This document shows positions 1 to 7,715 of a stretch of DNA of 41,214 nt, in pieces. The first letter of the stretch is position 1. Each line of letters starts with the position of its first letter. Below the pieces are notes generated by a model, which worked only from the letters and a program-made list of their open reading frames with translations, was not told the origin of the DNA and did not search any database. The DNA comes from JALCLA01 sp965653565 (GTDB lineage Bacteria; Pseudomonadota; Gammaproteobacteria; Xanthomonadales; Xanthomonadaceae): positions 1 to 41,214 of the forward strand of contig CBFHAI010000039.1 of NCBI GenBank assembly GCA_965653565.1. Reading direction: 5' to 3'. Position numbers and translations under genes: made by a program.

Positions 1-33
1 GCACACCTGTCAGCGATGTGTCCGGTCCATACA

Positions 34-157
34 CACAAGCAAAGAAAGTGACTCGTCCCCCGCTGAGGGGGACGAAACTCGCGAAGTCGCATCATCAAAC
101 AAGAGGGAAGCGGACCGCTTCAAAGTCACTGGATTCCCGCCTGCGCGGGAATGACGA
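34..157 (+). repeat. Dispersed intergenic repeat, left copy
   Basis: This 124-bp element matches the reverse complement of 41058-41181 at all but about five positions when aligned by eye. It contains the palindrome ATTCCCGCCTGCGCGGGAAT (near 133-152) and a hairpin of C and G runs around 55-73. The type is common as dispersed intergenic DNA in Xanthomonadales. The short reading frames across it are not believable genes. Confidence 0.85.
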
Positions 158-183
158 GATTGTTGTGCTTCGCGAAGAGTCGA

Positions 184-224
184 CGCTTCAAAGTCACTGG
201 ACTCCGCGTGAATGACGAGATTGT
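184..224 (+). repeat. Degenerate second copy of the repeat core
   Basis: This stretch repeats the segment that begins at 116 (CGCTTCAAAGTCACTGGA, then GACGAGATTGT), but the central palindrome has decayed by small deletions. The period to the first copy is 68 bp. The rest of 158-299 shows nothing recognisable apart from the upstream region of the next gene. Confidence 0.7.
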
Positions 225-299
225 CGGGGTTGCCTCGACCCGCCACGCAAGGCACCCTCAACCCCACCGCAGAAAACCCCACCAACCTCGAGCACACGC

Positions 300-911
300 A
301 TGGACAACTGGGTCGCCGGCATCCTGCAGCAACTGGGCTATCTCGGGTTGGCGTTTCTGATGTTCCTGGAGAACGTCTTTCCGCCGATTCCGTCCGAACT
401 GATCATGCCGCTCGCGGGGTATCTGGTGGCGCGTGGGGAGATGACGTTCGTGGGGGTGGTGGTGGCGGGGACGCTCGGCAGTGTGGCGGGGGCGTTGCCG
501 TTGTATTGGTTCGGTCGCAAGCTCGGCCGGCAGCGGGTGATCGATTTTGCCGATCGCCATGGACGTTGGCTGACGATCTCCGGCCGCCACATAGTGCGCG
601 CCACCGATTGGCTCGATCGGCACGGGACATGGGCGGTTTTCTTCGCGCGTCTGGTGCCGGGCGTGCGGTCGCTGATTTCGATTCCGGCCGGCATCGCGCG
701 GCAGAATTTCGCGCTGTTCCTGACGCTCACGACGCTCGGCAGTGCGCTGTGGTCGGGGTTGCTGGCGGCAGCCGGTTATTGGCTCGGCAGCAGTTTCGAG
801 AAAGTCGAAACCTTCGTCGGGCCGGTGTCGAACGCGATACTGATCGCGGTGGTCGTGCTGTATCTGTGGCGCGTCGCCACCGGTCGCGGGCAGCGCAAGG
901 AAGCGAAATAA
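300..911 (+). CDS. DedA family inner-membrane protein
   Basis: A 203-residue polytopic membrane protein of the DedA/SNARE-associated (VTT) family. Members are thought to act as lipid transporters, including recycling of undecaprenyl phosphate, and to support membrane homeostasis. Visible signatures are ENVFPPIPSE (residues 24-33) followed by a Pro/Gly pair, and FFARLVPGVRSLISIPAG (114-131), the conserved Arg/Pro/Gly block. Hydrophobic segments lie near 8-25, 50-70, 135-160 and 175-191. Length is typical. The ATG has only a weak Shine-Dalgarno (GAG), but the homologous region begins immediately, so the start looks right. It converges on the next gene with a 7-bp gap. A link to carrier-lipid recycling for the polysaccharide locus is possible but is only inference. 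Confidence 0.93.
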   Translation: MDNWVAGILQQLGYLGLAFLMFLENVFPPIPSELIMPLAGYLVARGEMTFVGVVVAGTLGSVAGALPLYWFGRKLGRQRVIDFADRHGRWLTISGRHIVRATDWLDRHGTWAVFFARLVPGVRSLISIPAGIARQNFALFLTLTTLGSALWSGLLAAAGYWLGSSFEKVETFVGPVSNAILIAVVVLYLWRVATGRGQRKEAK

Positions 912-918
912 CCGGGCG

Positions 919-1350
919 TTATCGTCCGATCGACACTTCGAAATCGGCGGCGCGCTCGCTCACGGTGATCATCGATTCGAGGAAGGTCGGCGAGCGGCGC
1001 GGCGGCCGCACGTTGTTGGTCGCGCCCCAGGGCTCTTTCGAAAAGCCCAGGAAATTCGTGTCGACTTCCTTGTTGCCGTTCTCGTCGTGCATCACCGATA
1101 CGGCGTAGCGGCCCGGTTCCACGGCGGGGAACGTGCAGGTGAGCAGCGGCGGCGCGGCCGGATAGGTGACGATGGCCAGCGCTTCTTCGCCGTCCTGCGG
1201 AAAGCCTTTCGAATTGGCGAACAGCAGGCAATTTATTTCGCCGCGATCGCTTTCGATATTGGAAACCAGGATGCGCAGGTCCTTGCCGGAGGCCGGCATT
1301 GCGGCGGCGACCATGACGAGCAGCGCAGCCGAACGGTAGCGGGGGTTCAT
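919..1350 (-). CDS. DUF2141 domain secreted protein
   Basis: A 143-residue protein with a signal peptide (residues 1-22, cleavage near PASG/K) and one DUF2141 domain, predicted to be periplasmic or exported. The diagnostic block is visible: GRYAVSVMHDENGN (80-93) followed by GFSKEPWGATNN (102-113). The function of DUF2141 proteins is unknown and nothing here resolves it. The RBS is weak. It is transcribed toward the DedA gene, 7 bp away, and does not appear to belong to the polysaccharide locus. The 163 bp between its start and the next gene (1351-1513) hold nothing I recognise. Confidence 0.9.
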   Translation of the reverse strand: MNPRYRSAALLVMVAAAMPASGKDLRILVSNIESDRGEINCLLFANSKGFPQDGEEALAIVTYPAAPPLLTCTFPAVEPGRYAVSVMHDENGNKEVDTNFLGFSKEPWGATNNVRPPRRSPTFLESMITVSERAADFEVSIGR

Positions 1351-1513
1351 GCGTGGATCTCAGAGGCGATAGCGCCAGAATAGCAAGCAAATCTTACGGC
1401 TCGATCGCGATCCGACGACCGGTAGCGGCCGAGCGGGGCGGTCGAAGCGATCGCCGTACGCGCGCTTCGGCGTGGCGTCGTAGCGCCGCCGCCCGCGCAG
1501 AAAGAATCGGCCG

Positions 1514-1702
1514 CTATCGCACCGACGCCTGCAAGGCCGCCGCCAGCGCGGCGTCGCCATTGACCAATTCCTGCCAGCGCAACACCAGGCCTTTGCGGCG
1601 GCCTTTCTCGACCAGCCGCAACTCGTCGGGCGTGATCGTCAAGGTGTAAGGCTTGTCGCCGATGCTCAACTCGCGGCGCAGCGGTTTGTCGAGGGGCGTC
1701 AT
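1514..1702 (-). CDS. Small conserved-looking protein of unknown function
   Basis: A 62-residue protein beginning MTPLDKPLRRELSIGD and ending ALAAALQASVR. I chose the ATG at 1702 over an upstream in-frame ATG at 1759 because AGGGAG sits 8 bases before it, while the upstream start has no RBS. The reading resembles a small protein often seen in Xanthomonadales genomes: a short beta-rich segment (YTLTITPDELRLVEKG) followed by a Lys/Arg-rich part and an alpha-helical tail. There is no signal peptide or membrane segment, so it is probably cytoplasmic. I cannot assign a function. It stands alone, with 243 bp to the gene on its right (1703-1945), which hold only a hairpin. Confidence 0.7.
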   Translation of the reverse strand: MTPLDKPLRRELSIGDKPYTLTITPDELRLVEKGRRKGLVLRWQELVNGDAALAAALQASVR

Positions 1703-1902
1703 AGGCCGATCTCCCTGGATTGCGCCGCTCGATGATGCCATAGCGTCAGGGCGGGACACAGAGGACGCGGAGGAAGAGCAGAGAGGGCAGATCTCTGTGT
1801 TCGGCTTCAGGGTGAAATTGTCGCAATGTTTTCAACACGGCGCAGTAACGCGGTCTGATCCGGCCTTCTCCGCGGGAGTCGATCGCCAGCCTCGGCGAGC
1901 AA

Positions 1903-1934
1903 GCTGCGACTGCCACGGTCTGGGCAGTCGCAGC
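1903..1934 (-). terminator. Perfect 12-bp hairpin downstream of the beta-propeller gene
   Basis: GCTGCGACTGCC (1903-1914) and GGCAGTCGCAGC (1923-1934) form a perfect stem with an 8-base loop, 11 bases past the minus-strand stop at 1946. On the minus strand it is followed by TTGCT, a weak U-tract, so it is a plausible but not strong intrinsic terminator. Confidence 0.5.
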
Positions 1935-1945
1935 GAAACTTCGAA

Positions 1946-4654
1946 TCAGCGCGGACCCTGCAGCAGCGCGCCGCTTTCGTCGGCGAGCCAGAAGCGGCCT
2001 TGTTCGACATACAGCACGCCGCGCTCGAACTGCACCGAACGCGCCGCGTGTGCGGCATCGTCGGCATTGAGGAAGTCCATCATGCTGCTGCGTTGATGCG
2101 TCTTGACCGGTGATTGCAGCACCAGGCGAGCATCCTGCGGCGTGCTGCCGACCACATCGATGCGCTGCAGGCCGCTCCACGACCACGGGTAATACTGCTC
2201 CGGCGACAGCGGCGGATCGCCCGCAGAACCCGGCGCATGCACGCGCACCGGAACGGCGAGGCGCAGCCCGCCCGCGATCGGCAGCGCGCTCAACGCGTGA
2301 TGGCTGTACGACAGCGCGGTGGCGCTGCCGCGCTTGCCGAGGAATTCCTGCTGCAGCACCACCGGCCGCGACGCGTCGGTCACATCGAACAGACTGAACT
2401 GCAGGCCGCGGAAGAAGGTTAACGTGCCCCAGGGGCTGTCTTCGAGCCTGGCGTCGAGTCCGATGCCCACGAGCAGATCGTCGCCGACCGGATGCAGATA
2501 ATCGGAGAAGCCCGGCAGCTCGACTTCGCCGGCGATCACAGGATCTTCCGGCTCGGACAGATCGATCACGTACAAAGGATCGACGCGCTGGAACGTCACC
2601 GCGTACAGCCGCTCGCCGACGAAGCGCGTCGCATACAACTGCTCGTTCGGTTTTCCGATCGGCGCCGGGCGATCGTGGTTCGGCAGGTACGACAAGGTGC
2701 GCAGCAGGCCCGGCGTGACGCTCGACGGTTCGAGCACGGTGAGCCGGTTGTGGCCGTACGGCCCCCAGTGGTCGCCGACCGTCACCACGCGCAGGCGGCC
2801 TTCGCTTTCGCTGAAGCGGAACACGGCGCGATCGGGTTCGCGATCGAGATAGCCTTCGACCGTGCCGGTGGCGGCGACCGTCGGGCCGCTCTCGCCGAGC
2901 GCGATTTCATGGATATCGGTGACCGAGAACCCTGCGAGGCTGTAACCGAGGATCGGATCGACGCGCGGCTGATCGCGCGTGGTCGCCAGATACATGCGAT
3001 CGTCCGACACGTACACCGCGGCCACCGAGCCGGCCACCGCCAGGGTGCGATAGTCGTCCGGCGCCTCGAGATCGATCGCGACCACGGCGATGAATTCCGG
3101 CGAGGCCGGCAAGGCGCCGCCGACCGGCAGCCAGACGTCGTCGGCATCGACCAGCGGTTGGAAATCGCCGTCGCCGATGCGGATGCGCGGCAACAGAGCG
3201 GCGGTCGGCGTGGCGGCGATCAGCGCGCGGTTGGCCTGTACGACCGCCGGGTCCGTCGCTCCGTAGTGCATGCCTTCGACATAGCTGGTCTTGCGCACCA
3301 CCAGATACACGATGTTGCCGATGCGGCGGCTGGCGACCAGATGCGCATCGATCTGTGCCTGCCAGCGTTTGGAAGGCGCGCGCGGATTGCTGCGGTCGAA
3401 CACCGTCACGCTCAGGTCGCCGTCGGTCCAGGCCCAGTGTTCGAGCCACAGCGACGCGCCCCCGTAGTTGCTCGGCGACGAACCATGCAGGGCGAGGAGA
3501 TCGTCATCGGTGACGAACAGCCCGGCGTGCGCGATGTATTGCGCTTGCGACTCGAGCATCAGTTCCGGCAGTACATTGAGCACGCGGCCCGCATCGCCGA
3601 CTTCGGCGACGCGCACGCGCGGCGCCAGGCTGCCATCGGCGCTGCGCGCGATGGCGTACACGAGTTGGCCGTCGGTCTTCAGCAGATCGGCTTCGTCGAC
3701 GCCGGTTTCCTGCACATTGGTGGTCGAATACGTCACCGATTGCGGCGGCGGCGAAAAGTCGATGACCGGCGCGGGCGGCTCGACGATCTGCAGTGCATCG
3801 TCGATGTAAGCGCGCAGCGTCGCCTCGTCGTCGAAATGCGCCAGTTGCCGATCGGCGGGACGCAGCGATGCCGGCGTGCTGAGCTGGCGCAATTCGCCAT
3901 CGAGCGGCCACGCCGCGGTGGCGGCAGGCCGGTAGTGGGCCTCGATGCGGTGTTCTTCGAACAATTCCAGGCGCAGGCTGCCCTCATCGAACAACTCGGA
4001 GGCGCGCGGCGCGCAAGCGGGGCAGGCGCCGCGAAAACCGCGCATCGTGAGCTCGCTGCCGAGCGCGGTGTTGTCGCCGACGCGCCAGGTCGGCTCGCCT
4101 TCGGCGTCGTAGAAATACAGGCCCGCGATCAGCGAGCTGCCTTGTTCGGTCAGGCTCAGGCCGTAGCCGGATCTTTTCGGGTCGTAGAAGGCGCCGCTGT
4201 GATCGATTTCCGGCACCACGCCGGAGACCGGAAACGGCCGCAGCGATTGTGTGCCGGCGTCGTCGCCGAGCGTCCACTCCAAGCCGATGCTTTCGAAATG
4301 CAGGCGCTGCAATTTGACCGTGCCCACCGCCACCGGCTCGCCCGGTGCGCCCGCGTTCCACCGTTGCTGCATCAGCGGCGCAGACCAGGTTCCCTGCGCG
4401 TCGAACCGGCCCGCCGCGGTGTACCAGATCGGCCTGCCGTCCTGCCGATAGGTGTACCAGACCAGCACTTGCGCATCGCCGGCCGCGAACAACTCGACAC
4501 CGCTGCCGGTGCGCACCGGATCCCACCACAGCCCCATCCGCACCGGCGAGCGTTCGCTCAGTGCGGCGGCCTGTGCCAGTCCGATCGCCGACAGCGCGAG
4601 CAGGCCGATCGTAAGAGCGCGGATTGCGCGTCTGCAAAAAATCAAGAAATGCAT
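1946..4654 (-). CDS. Secreted C-terminal beta-propeller protein (Beta_propel/PF09826 type)
   Basis: A 902-residue exported protein. The start at 4654 is chosen because CTCGGGGGAA lies 7 bases upstream and a clean signal peptide follows (MHFLIFCRRAIRALTIGLLA, cleavage near QAA/A); longer in-frame starts lack both. Residues about 38-300 hold two related modules, each with a W/Y-rich pattern like GLWWDPVRTGSGVEL and GAFYDPKRSGYGLSL followed by DGRPIWY or EGEPTW. This module type is frequent in Lysobacterales secreted proteins. From about 310 the Beta_propel signature TTNVQETGVDEADLLKTDG begins, running to about 890 with many repeated Tyr/Val/Asp blades. This family is secreted and of unknown function; a peptidase-like or binding role is unproven. 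Unlike three other large secreted proteins here, it has no C-terminal IFxxGFE motif. Confidence 0.88.
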   Translation of the reverse strand: MHFLIFCRRAIRALTIGLLALSAIGLAQAAALSERSPVRMGLWWDPVRTGSGVELFAAGDAQVLVWYTYRQDGRPIWYTAAGRFDAQGTWSAPLMQQRWNAGAPGEPVAVGTVKLQRLHFESIGLEWTLGDDAGTQSLRPFPVSGVVPEIDHSGAFYDPKRSGYGLSLTEQGSSLIAGLYFYDAEGEPTWRVGDNTALGSELTMRGFRGACPACAPRASELFDEGSLRLELFEEHRIEAHYRPAATAAWPLDGELRQLSTPASLRPADRQLAHFDDEATLRAYIDDALQIVEPPAPVIDFSPPPQSVTYSTTNVQETGVDEADLLKTDGQLVYAIARSADGSLAPRVRVAEVGDAGRVLNVLPELMLESQAQYIAHAGLFVTDDDLLALHGSSPSNYGGASLWLEHWAWTDGDLSVTVFDRSNPRAPSKRWQAQIDAHLVASRRIGNIVYLVVRKTSYVEGMHYGATDPAVVQANRALIAATPTAALLPRIRIGDGDFQPLVDADDVWLPVGGALPASPEFIAVVAIDLEAPDDYRTLAVAGSVAAVYVSDDRMYLATTRDQPRVDPILGYSLAGFSVTDIHEIALGESGPTVAATGTVEGYLDREPDRAVFRFSESEGRLRVVTVGDHWGPYGHNRLTVLEPSSVTPGLLRTLSYLPNHDRPAPIGKPNEQLYATRFVGERLYAVTFQRVDPLYVIDLSEPEDPVIAGEVELPGFSDYLHPVGDDLLVGIGLDARLEDSPWGTLTFFRGLQFSLFDVTDASRPVVLQQEFLGKRGSATALSYSHHALSALPIAGGLRLAVPVRVHAPGSAGDPPLSPEQYYPWSWSGLQRIDVVGSTPQDARLVLQSPVKTHQRSSMMDFLNADDAAHAARSVQFERGVLYVEQGRFWLADESGALLQGPR

Positions 4655-5195
4655 GGCTATTCCCCCGAGGATCAAGTGCCGGCGCGCCATGGGCGATTTC
4701 GTATCGCCGCAGGTTGAACCGGTTCGCCGTGGTGCCGCTCGACGGAGCCAAACCCCCCAATGTGGCCGGTGACCGGAAGCGCCTGTGGGCCACTGCATGG
4801 CGGCCGTGGTGGGACGGCGCAGCGCGAATCGCCCAGTACGATGCGAAGATTTCACTCGACGGAAAAATTTCCTCGTCGTTGTCTGAAAACTACCGAACGC
4901 AGCAAGGATGCAACGCCGGATTTTTCTTTGACGGGTTCGCTGCCGACAAGATCGTGCCTGCGTTTTTCAAGGCCGCGACGACGGCCATACCGCAATTTGC
5001 AATCGACAACGACTGACGGACGCGACTGTTGGAAGCGCGTCCATAAAACCGGAATAAACGGTGTTTTTCGCGTTTTCTTTACGTTCGGCCGCGTTCATGT
5101 AACGCGTTTAGAAAACGTTATTGCAGTGGCATGGCGTGTGCTTTGAAGACATCCAATCGATTTCATCTCTCACGCTAACCGCAGGAAGCAAAATC
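4655..5195. promoter_or_regulatory. Divergent intergenic region between beta-propeller and Crp/Fnr genes
   Basis: These 541 bp separate two divergent starts and must carry both promoters. No believable gene is present. The part from about 5035 to 5195 is clearly more AT-rich than its surroundings. It holds an imperfect dyad at 5100-5120. I could not pick a convincing -35/-10 pair by eye; TTGCAG at 5121-5126 with TGAAGA 17 bases on is the best but is weak. Confidence 0.45.
5100..5120. promoter_or_regulatory. Possible operator dyad upstream of the Crp/Fnr gene
   Basis: TAACG (5100-5104) and CGTTA (5116-5120) are inverted around an 11-base centre that contains further TT/AA pairing, giving 7 of 10 paired positions. 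Its place 76 bp before the regulator's start would suit autoregulation. This is a weak pattern and the binding factor is unknown. Confidence 0.25.
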
Positions 5196-5966
5196 ATGAC
5201 GCAGGTGTCGAACGTACTGGTCAATCAGCTCGTAAGTGCGCTGTCGGAAACCGCACGCGATCAACTACAGCTGATGCAGGTTCCGCAGGGAGCGGTACTG
5301 TTCGATGCCGGCGAGCGGCCCCGTCATGTGTATTTCCCTGCGGGCTGCATCGTCTCTTTGTTGCACGCGCTCGAGGATGGTTCAGCGGCCGAAGTGTCGG
5401 TGATCGGCAGCGAAGGCATGGTCGGCGTCGAGCTGTTCCTTTCGGGCGAGGATGCGCGCAGCCGTGCCGTGGTGCATGCCGGCGGACCGCTGTACCAACT
5501 GCGCGGCGATCTGTTCCGCAGCGAACTCGAGCGCAATCCGCGCGTGTTCCGCTGCCTGCTGCGCTTCACCCAGGCGCTGATCGTGCAAATGGCGCAGACC
5601 GTCGCCTGCAACCGGCACCACACGGTGCTTCAGCAGTTGTGCCGCTGGCTGTTGCTATCGCTCGACCGTTCGACCTCGAACCAGATCTTCGTCACGCAGG
5701 AACTGATCGCCAACATGCTCGGCGTGCGCCGCGAAGGCGTCACCGAAGCCGCCTGCAAACTGCAGAAAATGGGCGTCATCTCCTACAGCCGCGGACGCAT
5801 CACCGTGATCGACCGCGAACGTCTGGCCGCGCTGAGCTGCGAGTGCTATGCGGTAATCCGCAGCGCTTCGCAGAGCCTGCTCGCACCGCTGCGCGAAGCC
5901 GATCCGATGACGCGCTTCGCCGCGCCGCTGACGTCGGTACGCCAGCCGATGCGGTTGTCTGCCTGA
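5196..5966 (+). CDS. Crp/Fnr-family transcriptional regulator
   Basis: A 256-residue regulator. The start is fixed by AGGAAG 7 bases upstream of ATG. Residues about 20-130 form a cyclic-nucleotide-binding-like beta-roll (VYFPAG at 45-50, then VIGSEGMVGVELFL at 69-82, the variant seen in Crp/Fnr proteins that do not bind cAMP). A linker helix (120-160) and a winged HTH follow, with FVTQELIANMLGVRREGVTE (165-184) as recognition region. There is no Cys cluster of the FNR type at the N-terminus. It sits directly before the polysaccharide genes on the same strand, so it is a good candidate regulator of them, and of itself; that is inferred from position only. The 351 bp after it contain repeats. 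Confidence 0.9.
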   Translation: MTQVSNVLVNQLVSALSETARDQLQLMQVPQGAVLFDAGERPRHVYFPAGCIVSLLHALEDGSAAEVSVIGSEGMVGVELFLSGEDARSRAVVHAGGPLYQLRGDLFRSELERNPRVFRCLLRFTQALIVQMAQTVACNRHHTVLQQLCRWLLLSLDRSTSNQIFVTQELIANMLGVRREGVTEAACKLQKMGVISYSRGRITVIDRERLAALSCECYAVIRSASQSLLAPLREADPMTRFAAPLTSVRQPMRLSA

Positions 5967-5998
5967 GCCGCTGCGCGCGGTCTCGCTCGACAGTTCTC

Positions 5999-6028
5999 AC
6001 CCAACCCTCCCCGTGAAGGAGAGGGAGT
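5999..6028. repeat. Short dispersed repeat (CCCTCTCCTTCACGGGGAGGG type)
   Basis: The strand-complement reads CCCTCTCCTTCACGGGGAGG followed by GTTGGGTGAG, a motif scattered in intergenic DNA of Xanthomonadales. It folds into a short hairpin and may end transcription of the regulator, although there is no U-tract. Confidence 0.5.
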
Positions 6029-6138
6029 CGATTGCACCGGTTTATTCGACTCACGACTGCGCGAACACAGCGCTATCGGACGGCGCGAATAGTCATGCTA
6101 TCGCGCGATCACGCGCTCACCTCGATCCTCGCGATGCA

Positions 6139-6176
6139 CCGCACTTCTCCCTCCCCTTCAAGGGAGAGAAATGCGG
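6139..6176. repeat. Hairpin repeat with CCGCA/TGCGG ends
   Basis: CCGCACTTCTCCCT and AGGGAGAGAAATGCGG pair around CCCCTTCA to form a long imperfect hairpin. It resembles the neighbouring element at 5999-6028 and is likely the same intergenic repeat family. No gene is visible between 5967 and 6317. Confidence 0.55.
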
Positions 6177-6317
6177 ATGGTGATGCTTCTCCCGATCCCC
6201 GACTCCCGACTCACCCAACGCTCGACCACCCCACCTCTGTGTCCAATCGAACAGAGACGCACCACCCCCGGCAACGACCATGCACGCGCGCCTTCCGCGC
6301 TCGCCGGATGAAGTTCC

Positions 6318-7715
6318 ATGCCCTTGCTAGTCGACTCCGAATCCGCCCGCAGTGTCCGTGTGCCGTTCAACGCCCGTCTTGCCGGCAACGAAGCGTCCGC
6401 GGGTTTTCTCGAAGACGTTGCGCCATGCGCGCAGCCGTTCCCGCGCATCGAGCAGGTGAAGGTCGGTGTCATCGGTCTGGGCTATGTCGGGCTGCCGCTC
6501 GCCGCCGAATTCGGACGCAAACTGGCGACGGTCGGCTACGATCTCGACGCCGTCCGCGTGCGCGAATTGCGCGACGGCATCGACCGCACGCGCGAAGTCG
6601 ATCGCGACCTGCTGGCTGCCGCGCAGCGCCTGAACTGCACCAGCGATCCGCACGACCTCGCCGGCTGCGACGTCATCATCGTCGCCGTGCCGACGCCGGT
6701 CGATGAATACAAGCAACCGGACCTGGGCCCGCTGAGATCGGCGAGCGTCATCGTGGGACGTGCGTTGAAACCCGGCGCGGTCGTGGTGTTCGAATCGACG
6801 GTGTATCCGGGCGCGACCGAAGAAGTGTGCGCGCCGATCATCGCGGCCGAATCGGGCCTGGTGCTCAATCGCGACTTCTTCCTTGGCTACAGTCCCGAGC
6901 GCATCAATCCGGGCGATCACGATCGGCGCCTGACGCAGATCGTCAAGATCACTTCGGGCTCGACGCCGGAAGCCGCCGATTTCGTCGATCGCCTGTATGC
7001 CAGCATCATCGCCGCCGGCACCCATCGCGCGCCCAGCATCCGTGTCGCCGAAGCCGCGAAAGTGATCGAGAACACGCAGCGCGACGTCAACATCGCGCTG
7101 ATCAACGAACTGGCGATGCTGTTCCATCGCATGGGCATCGACACCGCGCAGGTGCTCGAAGCCGCCGGCACCAAATGGAATTTCTTGCCGTTCCGGCCCG
7201 GCCTGGTCGGCGGGCATTGCGTCGGCGTCGATCCGTACTATCTGACCTACAAGGCGCAGCAGCTCGGCTTCACGCCGGCGATGATCCTCGCCGGCCGCCG
7301 CATCAACGACGCCATGGGCGCTTACGTCGCGGGCCGCGTCGTGAAGCTGCTGGTGCAGCGGCGCATCCACGCGGCCGGCGCGCGCATCCTGATCCTCGGG
7401 CTGGCCTTCAAGGAAAACTGTCCGGACCTGCGCAACACGCGCGTCACCGACATCATCGATGAGTTGCGCGACTACGGCGCGCAGGTCGATGTGCACGATC
7501 CCTGGGCCGACCCGCGCGCCGCGCAACACGAACACGGTCTCGCCCTGGTCGAACAACCCGCACCGGAAAGCTACGACGCCGTCGTGCTGGCGGTCGCGCA
7601 CCGCGAGTTCGCGCAATGGGGCGCGCCGCGCATCCGCGCGCTGCTGCGCGGCGACGGCATCGTGTTCGATGTCAAGAATCTGTTGGCGCCCGGCCAGGCG
7701 GAGGGACGGCTATGA
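6318..7715 (+). CDS. Nucleotide-sugar dehydrogenase, TviB/VpsB type
   Basis: A 465-residue cytoplasmic UDP-sugar 6-dehydrogenase that oxidises a UDP-hexose(amine) to the uronic acid with two NAD+. The Rossmann motif GVIGLGYVGLP lies near residues 49-59 and the catalytic Cys301 in LVGGHCVGVDPYYL. That block is typical of the TviB/WbpA/VpsB group that acts on UDP-GlcNAc, GalNAc or ManNAc, and differs from UDP-glucose dehydrogenase (GFGGSCFPKD). An Arg-rich DLRNTRV motif near the C-terminus completes the fold. The first 46 residues precede the normal family start and look unstructured; a GTG at 6456 (VKVGVIGLG) is an alternative start. Its stop overlaps the next start in ATGA, so the two are translationally coupled. 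Exact substrate is not decided by sequence reading. Confidence 0.92.
   Translation: MPLLVDSESARSVRVPFNARLAGNEASAGFLEDVAPCAQPFPRIEQVKVGVIGLGYVGLPLAAEFGRKLATVGYDLDAVRVRELRDGIDRTREVDRDLLAAAQRLNCTSDPHDLAGCDVIIVAVPTPVDEYKQPDLGPLRSASVIVGRALKPGAVVVFESTVYPGATEEVCAPIIAAESGLVLNRDFFLGYSPERINPGDHDRRLTQIVKITSGSTPEAADFVDRLYASIIAAGTHRAPSIRVAEAAKVIENTQRDVNIALINELAMLFHRMGIDTAQVLEAAGTKWNFLPFRPGLVGGHCVGVDPYYLTYKAQQLGFTPAMILAGRRINDAMGAYVAGRVVKLLVQRRIHAAGARILILGLAFKENCPDLRNTRVTDIIDELRDYGAQVDVHDPWADPRAAQHEHGLALVEQPAPESYDAVVLAVAHREFAQWGAPRIRALLRGDGIVFDVKNLLAPGQAEGRL

Noticed and set aside
18..215. Small proteins of 60-75 residues across the terminal repeats
   Set aside because: Both ends give the same apparent protein only because the repeat is the same; these frames are well-known spurious calls over dispersed repeats.
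2492..4717. A 741-residue plus-strand reading frame opposite the beta-propeller gene
   Set aside because: It is rich in Arg, His, Gln and Ala with no domain pattern, the usual mirror of a GC-rich gene. The minus strand encodes a clear signal peptide and propeller.
6032..6706. A 224-residue plus-strand frame starting before the dehydrogenase
   Set aside because: It crosses two intergenic repeats and runs out of frame into the clear dehydrogenase gene; Arg-rich shadow composition.
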